Source: Albidovulum sp. (GTDB lineage Bacteria; Pseudomonadota; Alphaproteobacteria; Rhodobacterales; Rhodobacteraceae). From it: DNA of 39,409 bases. The position numbers and the translations under genes were made by a program. Below, in pieces: positions 1 to 8,127 of this stretch. Below the pieces are notes generated by a model that worked only from the letters and a program-made list of their open reading frames with translations, searched no databases and was not told the DNA's origin. The DNA lies in assembly GCA_030837785.1 (NCBI GenBank), contig JAUQYA010000011.1, positions 1-39,409 of the forward strand, read 5' to 3'. How positions within the stretch are numbered: position 1 is the first letter of the stretch; every line of letters starts with the position of its first letter.

Positions 1-432
1 GATGCCGACCTTGGCGTATTCCTCCTTCCAGATCGCGTCGAGCCCGTACTGGTTGAACAGCACCGGCACGTCGAGCGAGTAGCGCAGCGTCAGCGGGAAG
101 TAGCCGCCGAACACCGTCACCTCGGTCGGCGACTGCATGGAGTCGTCGTCCGACTGCACGGCGTCGATCGTGCCCGACTGCATGGCGCGGAACAGTTCGG
201 ACGTGGGCACAAGCTGGTCGGCGTAGTAAAGCTCGATCTCCATCTGTCCGGCGGCGATCTTGTTGAAGCTGTCGATCGCGGGCTTGCAGACATGCGCGCC
301 AAGCGCCGCGCCGGCATAGGTTTGCATCCGCCACTTGATCGGCGCCGCCTGGGCGCGGACCGCCGGAGCCGAAAGCGCGGCGGCCCCTGCCAGCGCACCG
401 GTCGAAAGGAACTTCCGTCTTGTCGTCGTCAT
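1..432 (-). CDS. TRAP transporter substrate-binding protein, DctP family (partial, C-terminus outside window)
   Basis: Periplasmic solute receptor of a tripartite ATP-independent (TRAP) transporter; only the first 144 residues are in the window. The N-terminus reads MTTTRRKFLSTGALAGAAAL, a twin-arginine (RR-x-F-L) signal with an Ala-rich hydrophobic stretch and a VRAQ cleavage site near residue 27, so Tat export is likely. After it comes the usual DctP opening: KWRMQTYAG, then AIDSFNKIAAGQMEIELYYA and SELFRAMQSGTIDAV. The start is set by a GGAGG Shine-Dalgarno at 436-440. It lies 54 nt after the large permease gene on the same strand, so it is probably the last gene of the amidohydrolase-dctQ-dctM-dctP unit. 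The ligand cannot be read from the sequence; carboxylates are usual for the family. Confidence 0.9.
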   Translation of the reverse strand, partial: MTTTRRKFLSTGALAGAAALSAPAVRAQAAPIKWRMQTYAGAALGAHVCKPAIDSFNKIAAGQMEIELYYADQLVPTSELFRAMQSGTIDAVQSDDDSMQSPTEVTVFGGYFPLTLRYSLDVPVLFNQYGLDAIWKEEYAKVGI

Positions 433-486
433 CGTGACCTCCGTTGGGTTGAGTGATGGGGGCGGTATGTCCGCCCCTCGCTTGTG

Positions 487-1830
487 TCAGTTTCCGTAGA
501 CCTGATGCGGCAGCCAGAGCGCGATTTCGGGGAAGACCATGACGATGATCAGCGTCAGGATCATCAGCCCGGCGATCGGGAAGATCGAGCGGTAGATGTC
601 GCCGAGCGTGACGTGGTCGGGCGCCATCGCGCGCATCAGGAAGAGGTTGTAGCCGAAGGGCGGCGAGATGTAGGCGATCTGGCAGGTGATGGTATAGAGC
701 ACGCCATACCAGATCAGCGCGTCCTGCGGCGGAATGCCGAGGTCGAGCTTGGCCACCAGCGGCACATAGAGCGGCGCCACGATCACCAGCATCGCGGTGT
801 CGTCGAGGAACATCCCCATGATCAGGAACGACAGCTGCATCAGCACGAGGATCGTCCACGGCGACAGGCCCAGATCCTGAAGGAACAGGTTCTCCAGCGC
901 CTTGACCGCGCCCAGCCCGTCGAACACCGCGCCGAAGGCCAGCGCGGCCAGCAGGATCCACATGAACATGCACGACACCCCAAGGGTCTGGGTCATGCAG
1001 ACCTCGTAGACCCGCTTGGTCATCCGCCCGCGCAGCACGGCGACGAGCGTCGAGATCGCCGCGCCGATCACCGAGGATTCGACCAGGCTCGCCCAGCCGT
1101 AGATGAACGGCCCCATCATCGTGGCGAAGATCACCACCGGCATGACGCCCGCGCGCAGGAGCGTCAGCTTTTCGGACCAGGAGATGGCGCTGCGTTCCTC
1201 GCGTGTCAGCGCCGGCCCGAGGCTTGGGTTGAGCCCGCAGCGGATGACGACGTAGAGGATGAAGATCCCCGCCATCAGGAGGCCGGGGAACACGCCGGCG
1301 AGCCAGAGCTGCCCCACCGGCTGGCGCGCGATCATCGCGTAAAGCACCAGCACCACCGAGGGCGGCACGAGGATGCCGAGGCTCGACCCGCCCTGGATGA
1401 TCCCGGTCACCATGACCTTGTCGTAGCCGCGCTTCAGCATCTCGGGCAGCGCGATGGTGGCGCCGATGGCAAGGCCCGCCACCGAAAGCCCGTTCATCGC
1501 CGAGATGAGGACCATCAGCAGCACCGTACCGATGGCAAGCCCGCCGGGGATCGGCCCGAACCAGACGTGGAACATCCGGTAGAGGTCGTCCGCCATCCGG
1601 GTTTCCGACATGATGTAGCCCATCCAGACGAACATCGGCAGGGTAAGCATCGGATACCAGTTCATCAGCTTGATCGTGCTGGTGAAGGGGATGGCCGACC
1701 CGCCCGTGCCCCAGAGCGCCAGCGCCGCCACGGCGGCGACGAAGCCGATCACCGCGAAGACGCGCTGGCCGGTCAGGAGCATGGCCAGCATGCCCCCGAA
1801 CATCACGACGGCGATGTAGTTGTAATCCAT
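487..1830 (-). CDS. TRAP transporter large permease (DctM family)
   Basis: Integral membrane subunit that carries the substrate path of a TRAP transporter and couples uptake to an ion gradient. At 447 aa it is slightly longer than a typical DctM (about 425-430). It is almost wholly hydrophobic, with about 12 membrane segments. Family-type stretches include GGSSLGILVPPSVVLVLYAM in the middle and FLDDTAMLVIVAPLYVPL near residue 345, both typical of the DctM core. The open frame runs upstream, but the Met of MDYNYIAVVMFGG is chosen because its ATG shares one base with the dctQ stop (TGATG), the usual TRAP arrangement. The product ends in VYGN. Confidence 0.93.
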   Translation of the reverse strand: MDYNYIAVVMFGGMLAMLLTGQRVFAVIGFVAAVAALALWGTGGSAIPFTSTIKLMNWYPMLTLPMFVWMGYIMSETRMADDLYRMFHVWFGPIPGGLAIGTVLLMVLISAMNGLSVAGLAIGATIALPEMLKRGYDKVMVTGIIQGGSSLGILVPPSVVLVLYAMIARQPVGQLWLAGVFPGLLMAGIFILYVVIRCGLNPSLGPALTREERSAISWSEKLTLLRAGVMPVVIFATMMGPFIYGWASLVESSVIGAAISTLVAVLRGRMTKRVYEVCMTQTLGVSCMFMWILLAALAFGAVFDGLGAVKALENLFLQDLGLSPWTILVLMQLSFLIMGMFLDDTAMLVIVAPLYVPLVAKLDLGIPPQDALIWYGVLYTITCQIAYISPPFGYNLFLMRAMAPDHVTLGDIYRSIFPIAGLMILTLIIVMVFPEIALWLPHQVYGN

Positions 1831-2336
1831 CAGATGTCCTCGCCGCGAAGATGGGCCATGTCGCGGAACAGGAAGGCGACGCTTTGCAGGATCATCAGGA
1901 ACACGCCGATGCAGATGACGATCTTCACCGGCGCAAGGTAGGGCCGCCAGACCGACCGCGACCGTTCGCCGATCTCGAAGGCGTAGAGCGTGCTCTCGAT
2001 GCCGCCCCAGAGGATGACCCCAAGGAAAAAGATCATCGCGAAGACGGTGATCGAATCGACCGCCGCGCGCTTGCGCGACGACCAGCGGCCATAGAGCAGG
2101 TCCATCCGCACGTTGGCGCCCAGTTGCAGCGAATAGGCGCCGCCCAGGACGAAATAGCTCACCATCGTGAACTGGGCCATTTCCTGTGTCCAGAGCGGCG
2201 GGTGGCCCATCGCCTTGCCGATGATCGACCACAGGAGCACGCCGGACAGGACGAACAGCAGATACATCGACATCCGGCCGATGCGGTAGTTCACCGCATC
2301 GACGACTTTTACAAAGGTCCGCGTCCAGTTCGGCAT
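1830..2336 (-). CDS. TRAP transporter small permease (DctQ family)
   Basis: Small membrane subunit that partners DctM in TRAP transporters. The 168-aa product has four hydrophobic segments, roughly residues 22-45, 55-78, 95-118 and 133-158, which matches DctQ. The sequence LWTQEMAQFTMVSYFVLGGA between helices 1 and 2 resembles the conserved W-x-E-E region of the family. It starts one base after the stop of the N-formylglutamate amidohydrolase gene and its stop overlaps the dctM start, so translation is probably coupled. The substrate is unknown. Confidence 0.92.
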   Translation of the reverse strand: MPNWTRTFVKVVDAVNYRIGRMSMYLLFVLSGVLLWSIIGKAMGHPPLWTQEMAQFTMVSYFVLGGAYSLQLGANVRMDLLYGRWSSRKRAAVDSITVFAMIFFLGVILWGGIESTLYAFEIGERSRSVWRPYLAPVKIVICIGVFLMILQSVAFLFRDMAHLRGEDI

Positions 2337-2337
2337 T

Positions 2338-3126
2338 TCAGTTGCTCGCCTTCTTCATTTGCGGGGCATCGATGGCCGCGAGCGCGGCCGTCAGGACGGG
2401 CGCCAGCGTTGCCGCCATCGCCGCCTCGGCCTGGGGGGTCGCGATGAGGTCGTTGCGGATTTCGAGCATGACGTTGGTCAGGCCGTAGGGCGTGGCCTGG
2501 AGCCGCAGCGTGTGCGTCACCTCGTCGGCCGCCGAATAGGGCTCGTTCAGCCGGCAATCGAGAGGCGTGCGCGCCTTCGCCTCGGCCACGACGGCAAGCG
2601 CGAGCGCGGGGTCCGCATCATGGATCACGCCGAATTCGACGGTGCGCGGCGTGCCGAACCAGACCGGCGTGAAGCTGTGGACGGTGACGATCACGGGGGG
2701 GCGCCCGGCGGCCAGCCGCCGCGCGATCTCGGCCCGCAGGTGGGCGTGGAAGGGCAGGTAGATCGCCTCGGTCCGCCGCAGCCTTTCGTCCGGGTCAAGA
2801 CGCAGGTTTCCGGGAATGTCGTAGTCCTCACTCCGTGCCGTCATGGCGCCGGCCGAATGCGGCGGCCGGTTCAGGTCGTAGACCAGACGCGACACCCCCG
2901 CCGCAACCAGGGGCGCGTCGAGAAGCCCGGCGAGATGCCGCGCCACGCCGAGCGCCCCGGGGTCCCAGGCGATATGCGCCGAGCGCGCCTGAGCCGAAAG
3001 GCCGAGCGTGCCGAAGCCGGCGGGGAAGCGATTGGAGGCATGTTCGCAGACGACGAGGAATGGCCCGCGGGCTTCGCGGTTTTCCGTCACCACGACATCG
3101 TGGCCGGATTCTTGCGTCCGCGCCAT
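2338..3126 (-). CDS. N-formylglutamate amidohydrolase family protein
   Basis: Predicted metal-dependent hydrolase of the FGase family, which releases formate from N-formyl-L-glutamate, the last step of one histidine breakdown route. The protein is 262 aa. Visible motifs are CEHASN at 27-32, WDPGA at 54-58, TVHSFTP at 148-154 and LEIRND at 221-226, which carry the His and acidic residues expected of the active site. I took the ATG at 3126 because a G-rich Shine-Dalgarno (GGGGGG) lies just upstream; the frame stays open further but enters the regulator region. No hut genes are nearby. It heads the TRAP operon, so a transported N-acyl amino acid may be its substrate (inference). Confidence 0.88.
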   Translation of the reverse strand: MARTQESGHDVVVTENREARGPFLVVCEHASNRFPAGFGTLGLSAQARSAHIAWDPGALGVARHLAGLLDAPLVAAGVSRLVYDLNRPPHSAGAMTARSEDYDIPGNLRLDPDERLRRTEAIYLPFHAHLRAEIARRLAAGRPPVIVTVHSFTPVWFGTPRTVEFGVIHDADPALALAVVAEAKARTPLDCRLNEPYSAADEVTHTLRLQATPYGLTNVMLEIRNDLIATPQAEAAMAATLAPVLTAALAAIDAPQMKKASN

Positions 3127-3190
3127 TGTCCGGCTGCCCCCCTGATTCACCAATACAGGCTCGTTCGGAGGGTCGCTTTCTGTCAAGATG

Positions 3191-3225
3191 TTTTCTTGCC
3201 GGCGTTTTCTGTTACAATCTTTTCT
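3191..3225 (+). promoter_or_regulatory. Divergent control region with three TTTTCT repeats and a TACAAT -10
   Basis: The 153-nt gap between the amidohydrolase and the RpiR gene holds TTTTCT at 3191-3196, 3205-3210 and 3220-3225, spaced 14 and 15 bp. A good -10 box, TACAAT, lies at 3213-3218 reading toward the regulator; the matching -35 (around 3190-3195) is poor. The repeats sit just upstream of and just after the -10, as would suit binding by the divergently encoded regulator. Assignment to RpiR is inference. Confidence 0.4.
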
Positions 3226-3279
3226 GACGTGGCCGGGGTGAGTCCGCCCGCAAGGAAGCCCGCGGGGGAGGATGTGCCG

Positions 3280-4152
3280 GTGCCGGTTGCGGCGCGAACC
3301 ATCGAAAACCAGATCAAGGCGAACTTCGGCGGCCTCACGCGCGCCGAACGCCAGCTTGCGACCCATATCACCCGCCACTATCCGGTGGCCGCGCTGGGTT
3401 CGATCACCGCGCTGGCGAAGGGGGCCGAGGTGTCGACGCCCACGGTGGTGCGGCTGGTCCAGAAGCTCGGCTACAAGGGTTACCCGGATTTCCAGGCGGT
3501 CGTCCGCGCCGAGGTCGAGGAGCGGCTGATCTCGCCCATCGCCAAGCATGACCGCTGGGCCGGGGGCGTGCCCGACACCCATATCCTCAACCGCTTCGCC
3601 GACGCGGTGGTGGGCAACCTCCAGGCGACGCTCGGCCAGATCGACCACGATGAATTCGACGCGATCGTCCGGCTCATGGCCGACCGCGGGCGCAAGATCT
3701 ACGCGATGGGCGGCCGCATCACCCATGCGATGGCCGACTACTTCGTCACCCACATGAAGATCATCCGCCGCGACGTGTCGCTGATTTCCGACGTGTCGAA
3801 CGCCTGGCCACCGGCGCTGATCGACATGGCGCCGGGCGACGTGCTGCTGGCCTTCGACATCAGGCGGTACGAGAACAACGTCCTGAGCCTCGTCGAGATC
3901 GCTGCGGATCAGGGGGCCGAGGTCGTGCTGATCACCGACCAATGGGTTTCGCCGGCGGCCGAACGTGCGCACTACCGGCTGTCGGCGCATGTCGAGGCGC
4001 CCTCGGCCTGGGATTCGACGGTGGCGCTCCAGGTGCTGGTCGAGACGCTGCTGGCTGCGGTGCAGACCCTGACCTGGGACGAGACACAGGCGCGGATGAA
4101 GCGGCTCGAGGAAATCTACGCCCGCTCGCGGTTTTTCCGCCGGTCGAAGTGA
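3280..4152 (+). CDS. MurR/RpiR family transcriptional regulator (HTH-SIS)
   Basis: Predicted DNA-binding regulator of 290 aa. Residues about 5-80 form the RpiR helix-turn-helix: LTRAERQLATHI, then GSITALAKGAEVSTPTVVRL and VQKLGYKGYPDF. The second half, about 125-270, is a SIS fold that binds phosphosugars or related ligands, with KIYAMGGRITHAMADY and APGDVLLAFDIRRYENNVLS. The start is uncertain: GTG codons occur in frame at 3238, 3274 and 3280. The one at 3280 stands 8 nt after a strong GGGGGAGG and is preferred. Divergent placement suggests it controls the amidohydrolase/TRAP operon. The C-terminal tail is basic (RSRFFRRSK). Confidence 0.9.
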   Translation: MPVAARTIENQIKANFGGLTRAERQLATHITRHYPVAALGSITALAKGAEVSTPTVVRLVQKLGYKGYPDFQAVVRAEVEERLISPIAKHDRWAGGVPDTHILNRFADAVVGNLQATLGQIDHDEFDAIVRLMADRGRKIYAMGGRITHAMADYFVTHMKIIRRDVSLISDVSNAWPPALIDMAPGDVLLAFDIRRYENNVLSLVEIAADQGAEVVLITDQWVSPAAERAHYRLSAHVEAPSAWDSTVALQVLVETLLAAVQTLTWDETQARMKRLEEIYARSRFFRRSK

Positions 4153-4222
4153 CCGGGGGTTGAGCCCGCTCCGGCCGGCAGCACCCCGTCGGTTGTATTC
4201 GCTTCAGGAAATTCGGGAAACG

Positions 4223-4281
4223 TTGACCGATCCGCTGGCCGTGTGAGACATTTGCGACATTGAAGGCTCACATTTGCGACA
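4223..4281 (+). promoter_or_regulatory. Predicted promoter and direct repeat ACATTTGCGACA upstream of the RTX gene
   Basis: Two exact copies of ACATTTGCGACA occur at 4248-4259 and 4270-4281, offset by 22 bp, about two helical turns, so both face the same side of DNA. A TTGACC -35-like box at 4223-4228 with an 18-bp spacer puts a weak -10 (GACATT, 4247-4252) inside the first repeat, and the second repeat reaches the ribosome binding site. The layout suits a repressor operator. The protein that binds is unknown. Confidence 0.45.
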
Positions 4282-4291
4282 GGGGAACAAG

Positions 4292-5857
4292 ATGGCGCGC
4301 GTCACCTATACGCCTCTCTACAATAACCTCACTTCCTGGCCCGGCCGCCTGTTCGAGGTCTGGTCGGGATCGACCTTCCCGGTCCAGACCGCGACGAACC
4401 TGACCATCGTCTATCCGGCGGGTCATCCGTTCGCCGGGTTCAGGATGGTCTGCACCGGCACCGGCTTCACCTACAGCGGCACCGACGTGACCGGGGGCAC
4501 CCTGTCGATGGTGAAGATCCTGAACGGGGCGGGGCAGACGGTGCTGACCATCGACAGCATCCCGCCCGGCTCTCTGGCCAGCGACCTGGCGCAGCTCGCC
4601 TCCTCCGCCGCCGGTTGGTCCGACGGGCAGGGCGGCGGCACCGGCCCGGACGGCCCGCTGGTCTGGAGCCAGCTTCTGAGCGGCAACGACACGATCAACG
4701 GCACCGCCGGCAATGACGGGCGCAGCCTGGCGGGCGTGAATCGCGGCAACGATGTCTTCAACATGGGCGCGGGCGACGACTGGGTGGCCGGCGGCATCGG
4801 CAACGACACGATCAACGGCGGCGTCGGCTGGGACGGCCTCGACTACAGCAACACCAGCTTCAACGAGGGGATGACCGCCTTCCGCGGCATCGCCATCAAC
4901 ATGGCGACGGGCACGGTGATCGATCCCTGGGGCGGCACCGACACATTCAGCAGCATCGAGGAGGTGTTCGGCTCGCGCTTCAACGACAGCTTCGTCGGCT
5001 CGGCCCTGCGCGACAGGTTCGTGGGGCTTCGCGGCAACGATACCTTCAACGGCGGGGCCGACAAGGATACGATCGACTACAGCCAGGACCGCTGGTACGG
5101 CGGCCAGCGCGGCATCGTCGTTGATCTGCAGACCTCCGTCGTCGGCGCCGCGATCCACGGCACGATCACCGATGGATTCGGCAACACCGACAAGACGATC
5201 GACATCGAACGGGTGATCGGCACCCCCTTCAACGACGTCTTCATCGGCTCGACCGTCGACAACGTCTTCTGGGGTGGCGAGGGGCTGGATTCCTTCCGGG
5301 GCGACCTTGGCGCCGACCGGATCAGCTTCAGCCGCAACTTCACCGGCGCCGCGCAGGTCGGGGTCAACGTCGACCTGCGCCTGGCGACCGGGCAGGTCAT
5401 CAACGACGGCTTCGGCAATACCGAGAACGCGTTCTTCATCGAGGACGTCGAGGGCAGCGACCTCAACGACCGCATCTTCGGCAACCTCAATGCCAACTCG
5501 CTGACCGGCAGGGACGGCGCCGACACGATGTTCGGCGGCAATGGCGCGGACCATTTCGAATGGTGGGACCAGTCGCATTTCGGCGATGGTGACGTGATCA
5601 ACGATTTCAAGTCTGCATCCGCCAATGTGGTCCACGACTTCCTGTCGTTCGACCATCTCGGCTTTGCCGGCATGACCACCACGGTCACGCTGGTCAACGG
5701 CACGGCGGCGACGGCGGCGGTGGGGACCTTCATCTTCGACACCGCCACCGACCTGCTCTACTGGGACAGCGACGGCACTGGCGCTGCCGCTCAGGTGGCC
5801 GTCTGCAAGCTTCTCGGCGTCGGAGCCCTGGCGGCGGCGGATTTCGACATCTACTGA
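4292..5857 (+). CDS. RTX-type calcium-binding secreted protein
   Basis: Predicted extracellular protein of 521 aa exported by a type I (ABC) system; no N-terminal signal is present. Residues 1-110 are a Ser/Thr/Gly-rich domain. From about 129 there are hemolysin-type nonapeptide repeats such as GNDTINGTAGND, GAGDDWVAGGIGNDTINGG, GNDTFNGGADKD and GADTMFGGNGAD. Three modules of roughly 80 aa (about 184-262, 263-344, 345-422) repeat the pattern DYS - hydrophobic VD/N-strand - DGFGNT - IExVxG - NDxFxGS. The end, GTFIFDTATDLLYWDSDGTG then LAAADFDIY, is the usual C-terminal secretion region. The ATG is preferred over an upstream TTG because AGGGG lies 6 nt before it. No type I transporter genes are in the window. 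The biological role is unknown. Confidence 0.87.
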   Translation: MARVTYTPLYNNLTSWPGRLFEVWSGSTFPVQTATNLTIVYPAGHPFAGFRMVCTGTGFTYSGTDVTGGTLSMVKILNGAGQTVLTIDSIPPGSLASDLAQLASSAAGWSDGQGGGTGPDGPLVWSQLLSGNDTINGTAGNDGRSLAGVNRGNDVFNMGAGDDWVAGGIGNDTINGGVGWDGLDYSNTSFNEGMTAFRGIAINMATGTVIDPWGGTDTFSSIEEVFGSRFNDSFVGSALRDRFVGLRGNDTFNGGADKDTIDYSQDRWYGGQRGIVVDLQTSVVGAAIHGTITDGFGNTDKTIDIERVIGTPFNDVFIGSTVDNVFWGGEGLDSFRGDLGADRISFSRNFTGAAQVGVNVDLRLATGQVINDGFGNTENAFFIEDVEGSDLNDRIFGNLNANSLTGRDGADTMFGGNGADHFEWWDQSHFGDGDVINDFKSASANVVHDFLSFDHLGFAGMTTTVTLVNGTAATAAVGTFIFDTATDLLYWDSDGTGAAAQVAVCKLLGVGALAAADFDIY

Positions 5858-5866
5858 ACGTCCCTG

Positions 5867-5896
5867 CGGAAGCGGCGGCCACGGTCGCCGCTTCCG
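5867..5896. terminator. Strong GC hairpin between convergent genes (possible bidirectional terminator)
   Basis: CGGAAGCGGCG at 5867-5877 pairs perfectly with CGCCGCTTCCG at 5886-5896 across an 8-nt loop, an 11-bp stem. It lies 9 nt after the RTX stop and 17 nt before the EamA stop, so it could end both transcripts. There is no clear T-run on either side, so intrinsic termination is likely but not certain. Confidence 0.55.
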
Positions 5897-5913
5897 GCGG
5901 CGGAGCTTTACCT

Positions 5914-6807
5914 TCAACCCGGCGGCACAACCGTCTTGTGCCGCATCCCGGTGAGCGCATTGAGCGCGATGGCGCCAAGCAGCACTGCGCCGCCCAGGAA
6001 GGTCCCCGCACTCGCGCCTTCGTTGAGAAACAGCCATACCCAGACCGGCGCCAGCATCACCTCGGCCATCGACAGGATGCCGATCTCGACCGCGGGCACG
6101 GCCCGGCTGCCGGCAGTGTAGATCGCCATGCCGAGGCCGAGAAGCCCCGCCCCCATGAACAGCGCGATGGCCACCGCGCCCAGGGAAAGCGCGAAGCTCT
6201 CGCCCCTGGCCGAAATCACCGCCGCGGCGACGACGGCCGACAGCACCCCGCCGATCAGCACGGCGGGCAGCATGTCGCCAAGCCGGCCCCAGCGCAGCGT
6301 GATGGTGAAGGCCGCGAAGCCCGACGCCGACAGGAGTGCGGCGAGATTGCCGAGCCCCGCACCGATGGCGAGGCCCTCGCGCACCATCACGAAGATGCCC
6401 ACGCCCGCAACCACGATCGTCACCCAGGTGGCGGGGCGCACTGGCTCCTTCAGAAGAAGCCAGGCCATCACTGCCGTCATCAGGGGCGTGGCGGCAAAGA
6501 GAAAGACGGCGTTTGCGACCGTCGTCGTCCGGATCGCGAAGATCGCCCCGGCGAAGGCGAAGACGAGGCCGGTGCCGCCGATCAGCGCCGGCCAGCCGGC
6601 CGCGCGGATGCGGGGCAGGGGGCGCCCGCCCGACCGGTGCAGGATCACGAGGAACAGCACCGGCACCAGGCCGAGCGAGCGGTAGAAGAGGATCTGCCAG
6701 GTGCCGGCATCGCCCATCAGCCGGATCGCCAGCCCCATGAGCGACCACAGAACCGCGGCCCCGACCACGAGCGCCATGCCCCGCCGGTATCCGATCTCGC
6801 TGCCCAT
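5914..6807 (-). CDS. EamA/DMT-superfamily membrane transporter
   Basis: Inner-membrane permease of the drug/metabolite transporter superfamily, 297 aa with about ten hydrophobic helices arranged as two EamA repeats. The first repeat has ALVVGAAVLWSLMGLAIRLM and the R in FYRSLGLVPVLFL; the second begins around SASGFAAFTITLRWGRL and has the typical EVMLAPVWVWLFLNEGAS near the end. A good AAGGAGAGG precedes the ATG. Members export amino acids, metabolites or drugs, or take up nucleotides or cofactors; nothing here identifies the substrate. It is downstream of the ycaQ-like gene on the same strand with a 100-nt gap, so co-transcription is possible but unproved. Confidence 0.9.
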   Translation of the reverse strand: MGSEIGYRRGMALVVGAAVLWSLMGLAIRLMGDAGTWQILFYRSLGLVPVLFLVILHRSGGRPLPRIRAAGWPALIGGTGLVFAFAGAIFAIRTTTVANAVFLFAATPLMTAVMAWLLLKEPVRPATWVTIVVAGVGIFVMVREGLAIGAGLGNLAALLSASGFAAFTITLRWGRLGDMLPAVLIGGVLSAVVAAAVISARGESFALSLGAVAIALFMGAGLLGLGMAIYTAGSRAVPAVEIGILSMAEVMLAPVWVWLFLNEGASAGTFLGGAVLLGAIALNALTGMRHKTVVPPG

Positions 6808-6907
6808 CCCGCCTCTCCTTTCGCGCAGGGTGGCGGCGGGGCCGCTGCCGGGCTTGCCTGATGGCGACGCCTGGGGGTGTCTTTTGCGACGGGCCGTTTG
6901 CGCCAGC

Positions 6908-8113
6908 TCAGGCGGGGCGCAGCCAGTCCGGGGCGCAGGTCACCCCGGCGCAGCCGACGAACCGTGCAAGCCGGTCGAGTTCGGCCATGAGCCGCCCGGT
7001 GCGCCCGGCGCCCATCGCCACGCCCGCTTCGGGCCAGAAGGCGCGCACCGCAAGCCGGCCCTCGGCGCGCAGAGCCTTGGCGTCGATCCGGCCGATGACG
7101 CGGTCGCGTTCCATCACCGGAAAGACGTAGTAGCCATAGCGCCGCTTCGGCTCCGGCACGAAGATCTCGATCCGGTAGTGGAAGCCGAACAGCCGTTCGG
7201 CGCGGGCGCGGTCGCGCAGCGACGGATCGAAGGGCGACAGGATGCGGACGCGGTTCGCGGGCTCCGCCACCGCCGCCGCTGCCTCCAGGACGTCCGGCCG
7301 GGCGAAACACCGGCGCGGGCGCCCGTCGGCGCCTTCGACGGCGATCTCGACGATCTCGCCCAGTGCCTGCGCCTCTGCGCACCAGGCCTTCGCCTCTTCG
7401 GGCTTCACCGTCGCCCAGAAGGCCGCCAGCTCGCCCGAGGTGGCGAAGCCCAGCCGGTCGAGCGCGGCGTTGCAGGCCCAGGCGATCGTGTCCGCCTCCG
7501 AGGGCGGGGGATCGCGGTGCGCGGCGGGGTGGACGCGATCGGTCAGGTCGAACTGCTTGGCGAAGTTGGTGCGGTGGCAGACCGAGACCTCGCCGGTGTG
7601 CCAGAGATATTCCAGCGCCGTCTTCGAGGGATGCCAGTTCCACCAGCCGCCCTTGCCCCGCGCCTCGTCGCCACCGACGTCGCCGGTGCCAACGGGGCCG
7701 GTCGCGCGCACATGGGCCAGAACGTCCTCGATCCGGTCGTGGAACGCCGCGCCCTGCCAGGCGGTCCAGCTTTCGCGGATGTGCGCGGCATCGCGGGCGA
7801 AGCGCAGCTTCCAGTGGCCGAAGAACTCGGTCGGGATCACCGAGGCGTCGTGGGTCCAGTGTTCGAAGAGGGTCCGGTCGCGTTCGAGAAGCGGCGCGAG
7901 GTTCCCGGGCCGGTAGCCCTGCCGCCGCGACCAGAGGATCATGTGGTGCGCGCGTTCGACGGTGCTGACGCTGTCGACCTGCACGAAGCCGAGCCGGCGG
8001 ATCAGCGCCAGGAGGTCCGCGCCCTTCGCCGGACCAACCGGCGGCTCGATCAGCGCGTGGCGGTCGAGGAAGAGCCGCCGCGCGGGTTCATTGCGAAGGA
8101 CCGGCAGGCTCAT
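6908..8113 (-). CDS. ycaQ: YcaQ-like winged-helix DNA glycosylase (HTH_42 family)
   Basis: Predicted base-excision enzyme of the AlkX/YcaQ family, which in E. coli removes bulky N-alkylpurines and unhooks interstrand crosslinks. The product is 401 aa, the usual length. The QxD motif expected for the active site is visible as QVD at 45-47 in LGFVQVDSVSTVERAHHMIL; later blocks EHWTHDASVIP, KRRYGYYVFPVM and DRVIGRIDAKA are also family-typical. The ATG at 8113 is chosen because MSLPVL resembles the E. coli N-terminus and GGGGGAC precedes it. A GTG at 8131 overlapping the dipeptidase stop is a possible alternative. It is last in line after the peptide ABC operon and dipeptidase, a functionally odd position. 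Confidence 0.88.
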   Translation of the reverse strand: MSLPVLRNEPARRLFLDRHALIEPPVGPAKGADLLALIRRLGFVQVDSVSTVERAHHMILWSRRQGYRPGNLAPLLERDRTLFEHWTHDASVIPTEFFGHWKLRFARDAAHIRESWTAWQGAAFHDRIEDVLAHVRATGPVGTGDVGGDEARGKGGWWNWHPSKTALEYLWHTGEVSVCHRTNFAKQFDLTDRVHPAAHRDPPPSEADTIAWACNAALDRLGFATSGELAAFWATVKPEEAKAWCAEAQALGEIVEIAVEGADGRPRRCFARPDVLEAAAAVAEPANRVRILSPFDPSLRDRARAERLFGFHYRIEIFVPEPKRRYGYYVFPVMERDRVIGRIDAKALRAEGRLAVRAFWPEAGVAMGAGRTGRLMAELDRLARFVGCAGVTCAPDWLRPA

Positions 8114-8127
8114 GCGTCCCCCCGGGA

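Noticed and set aside
484..1941. 485-codon plus-strand frame opposite dctM
   Set aside because: The product is dominated by His, Arg, Asp and Glu, typical of the antisense of a GC-rich membrane-protein gene.
4268..6748. Very long open frame (over 800 codons) on the minus strand opposite the RTX gene and in another frame of the EamA gene
   Set aside because: Its Arg/Ala/Gly/Val-rich translation has no domain pattern, and both the RTX and EamA frames have clear family motifs. Long antisense frames are expected in DNA of this GC content.
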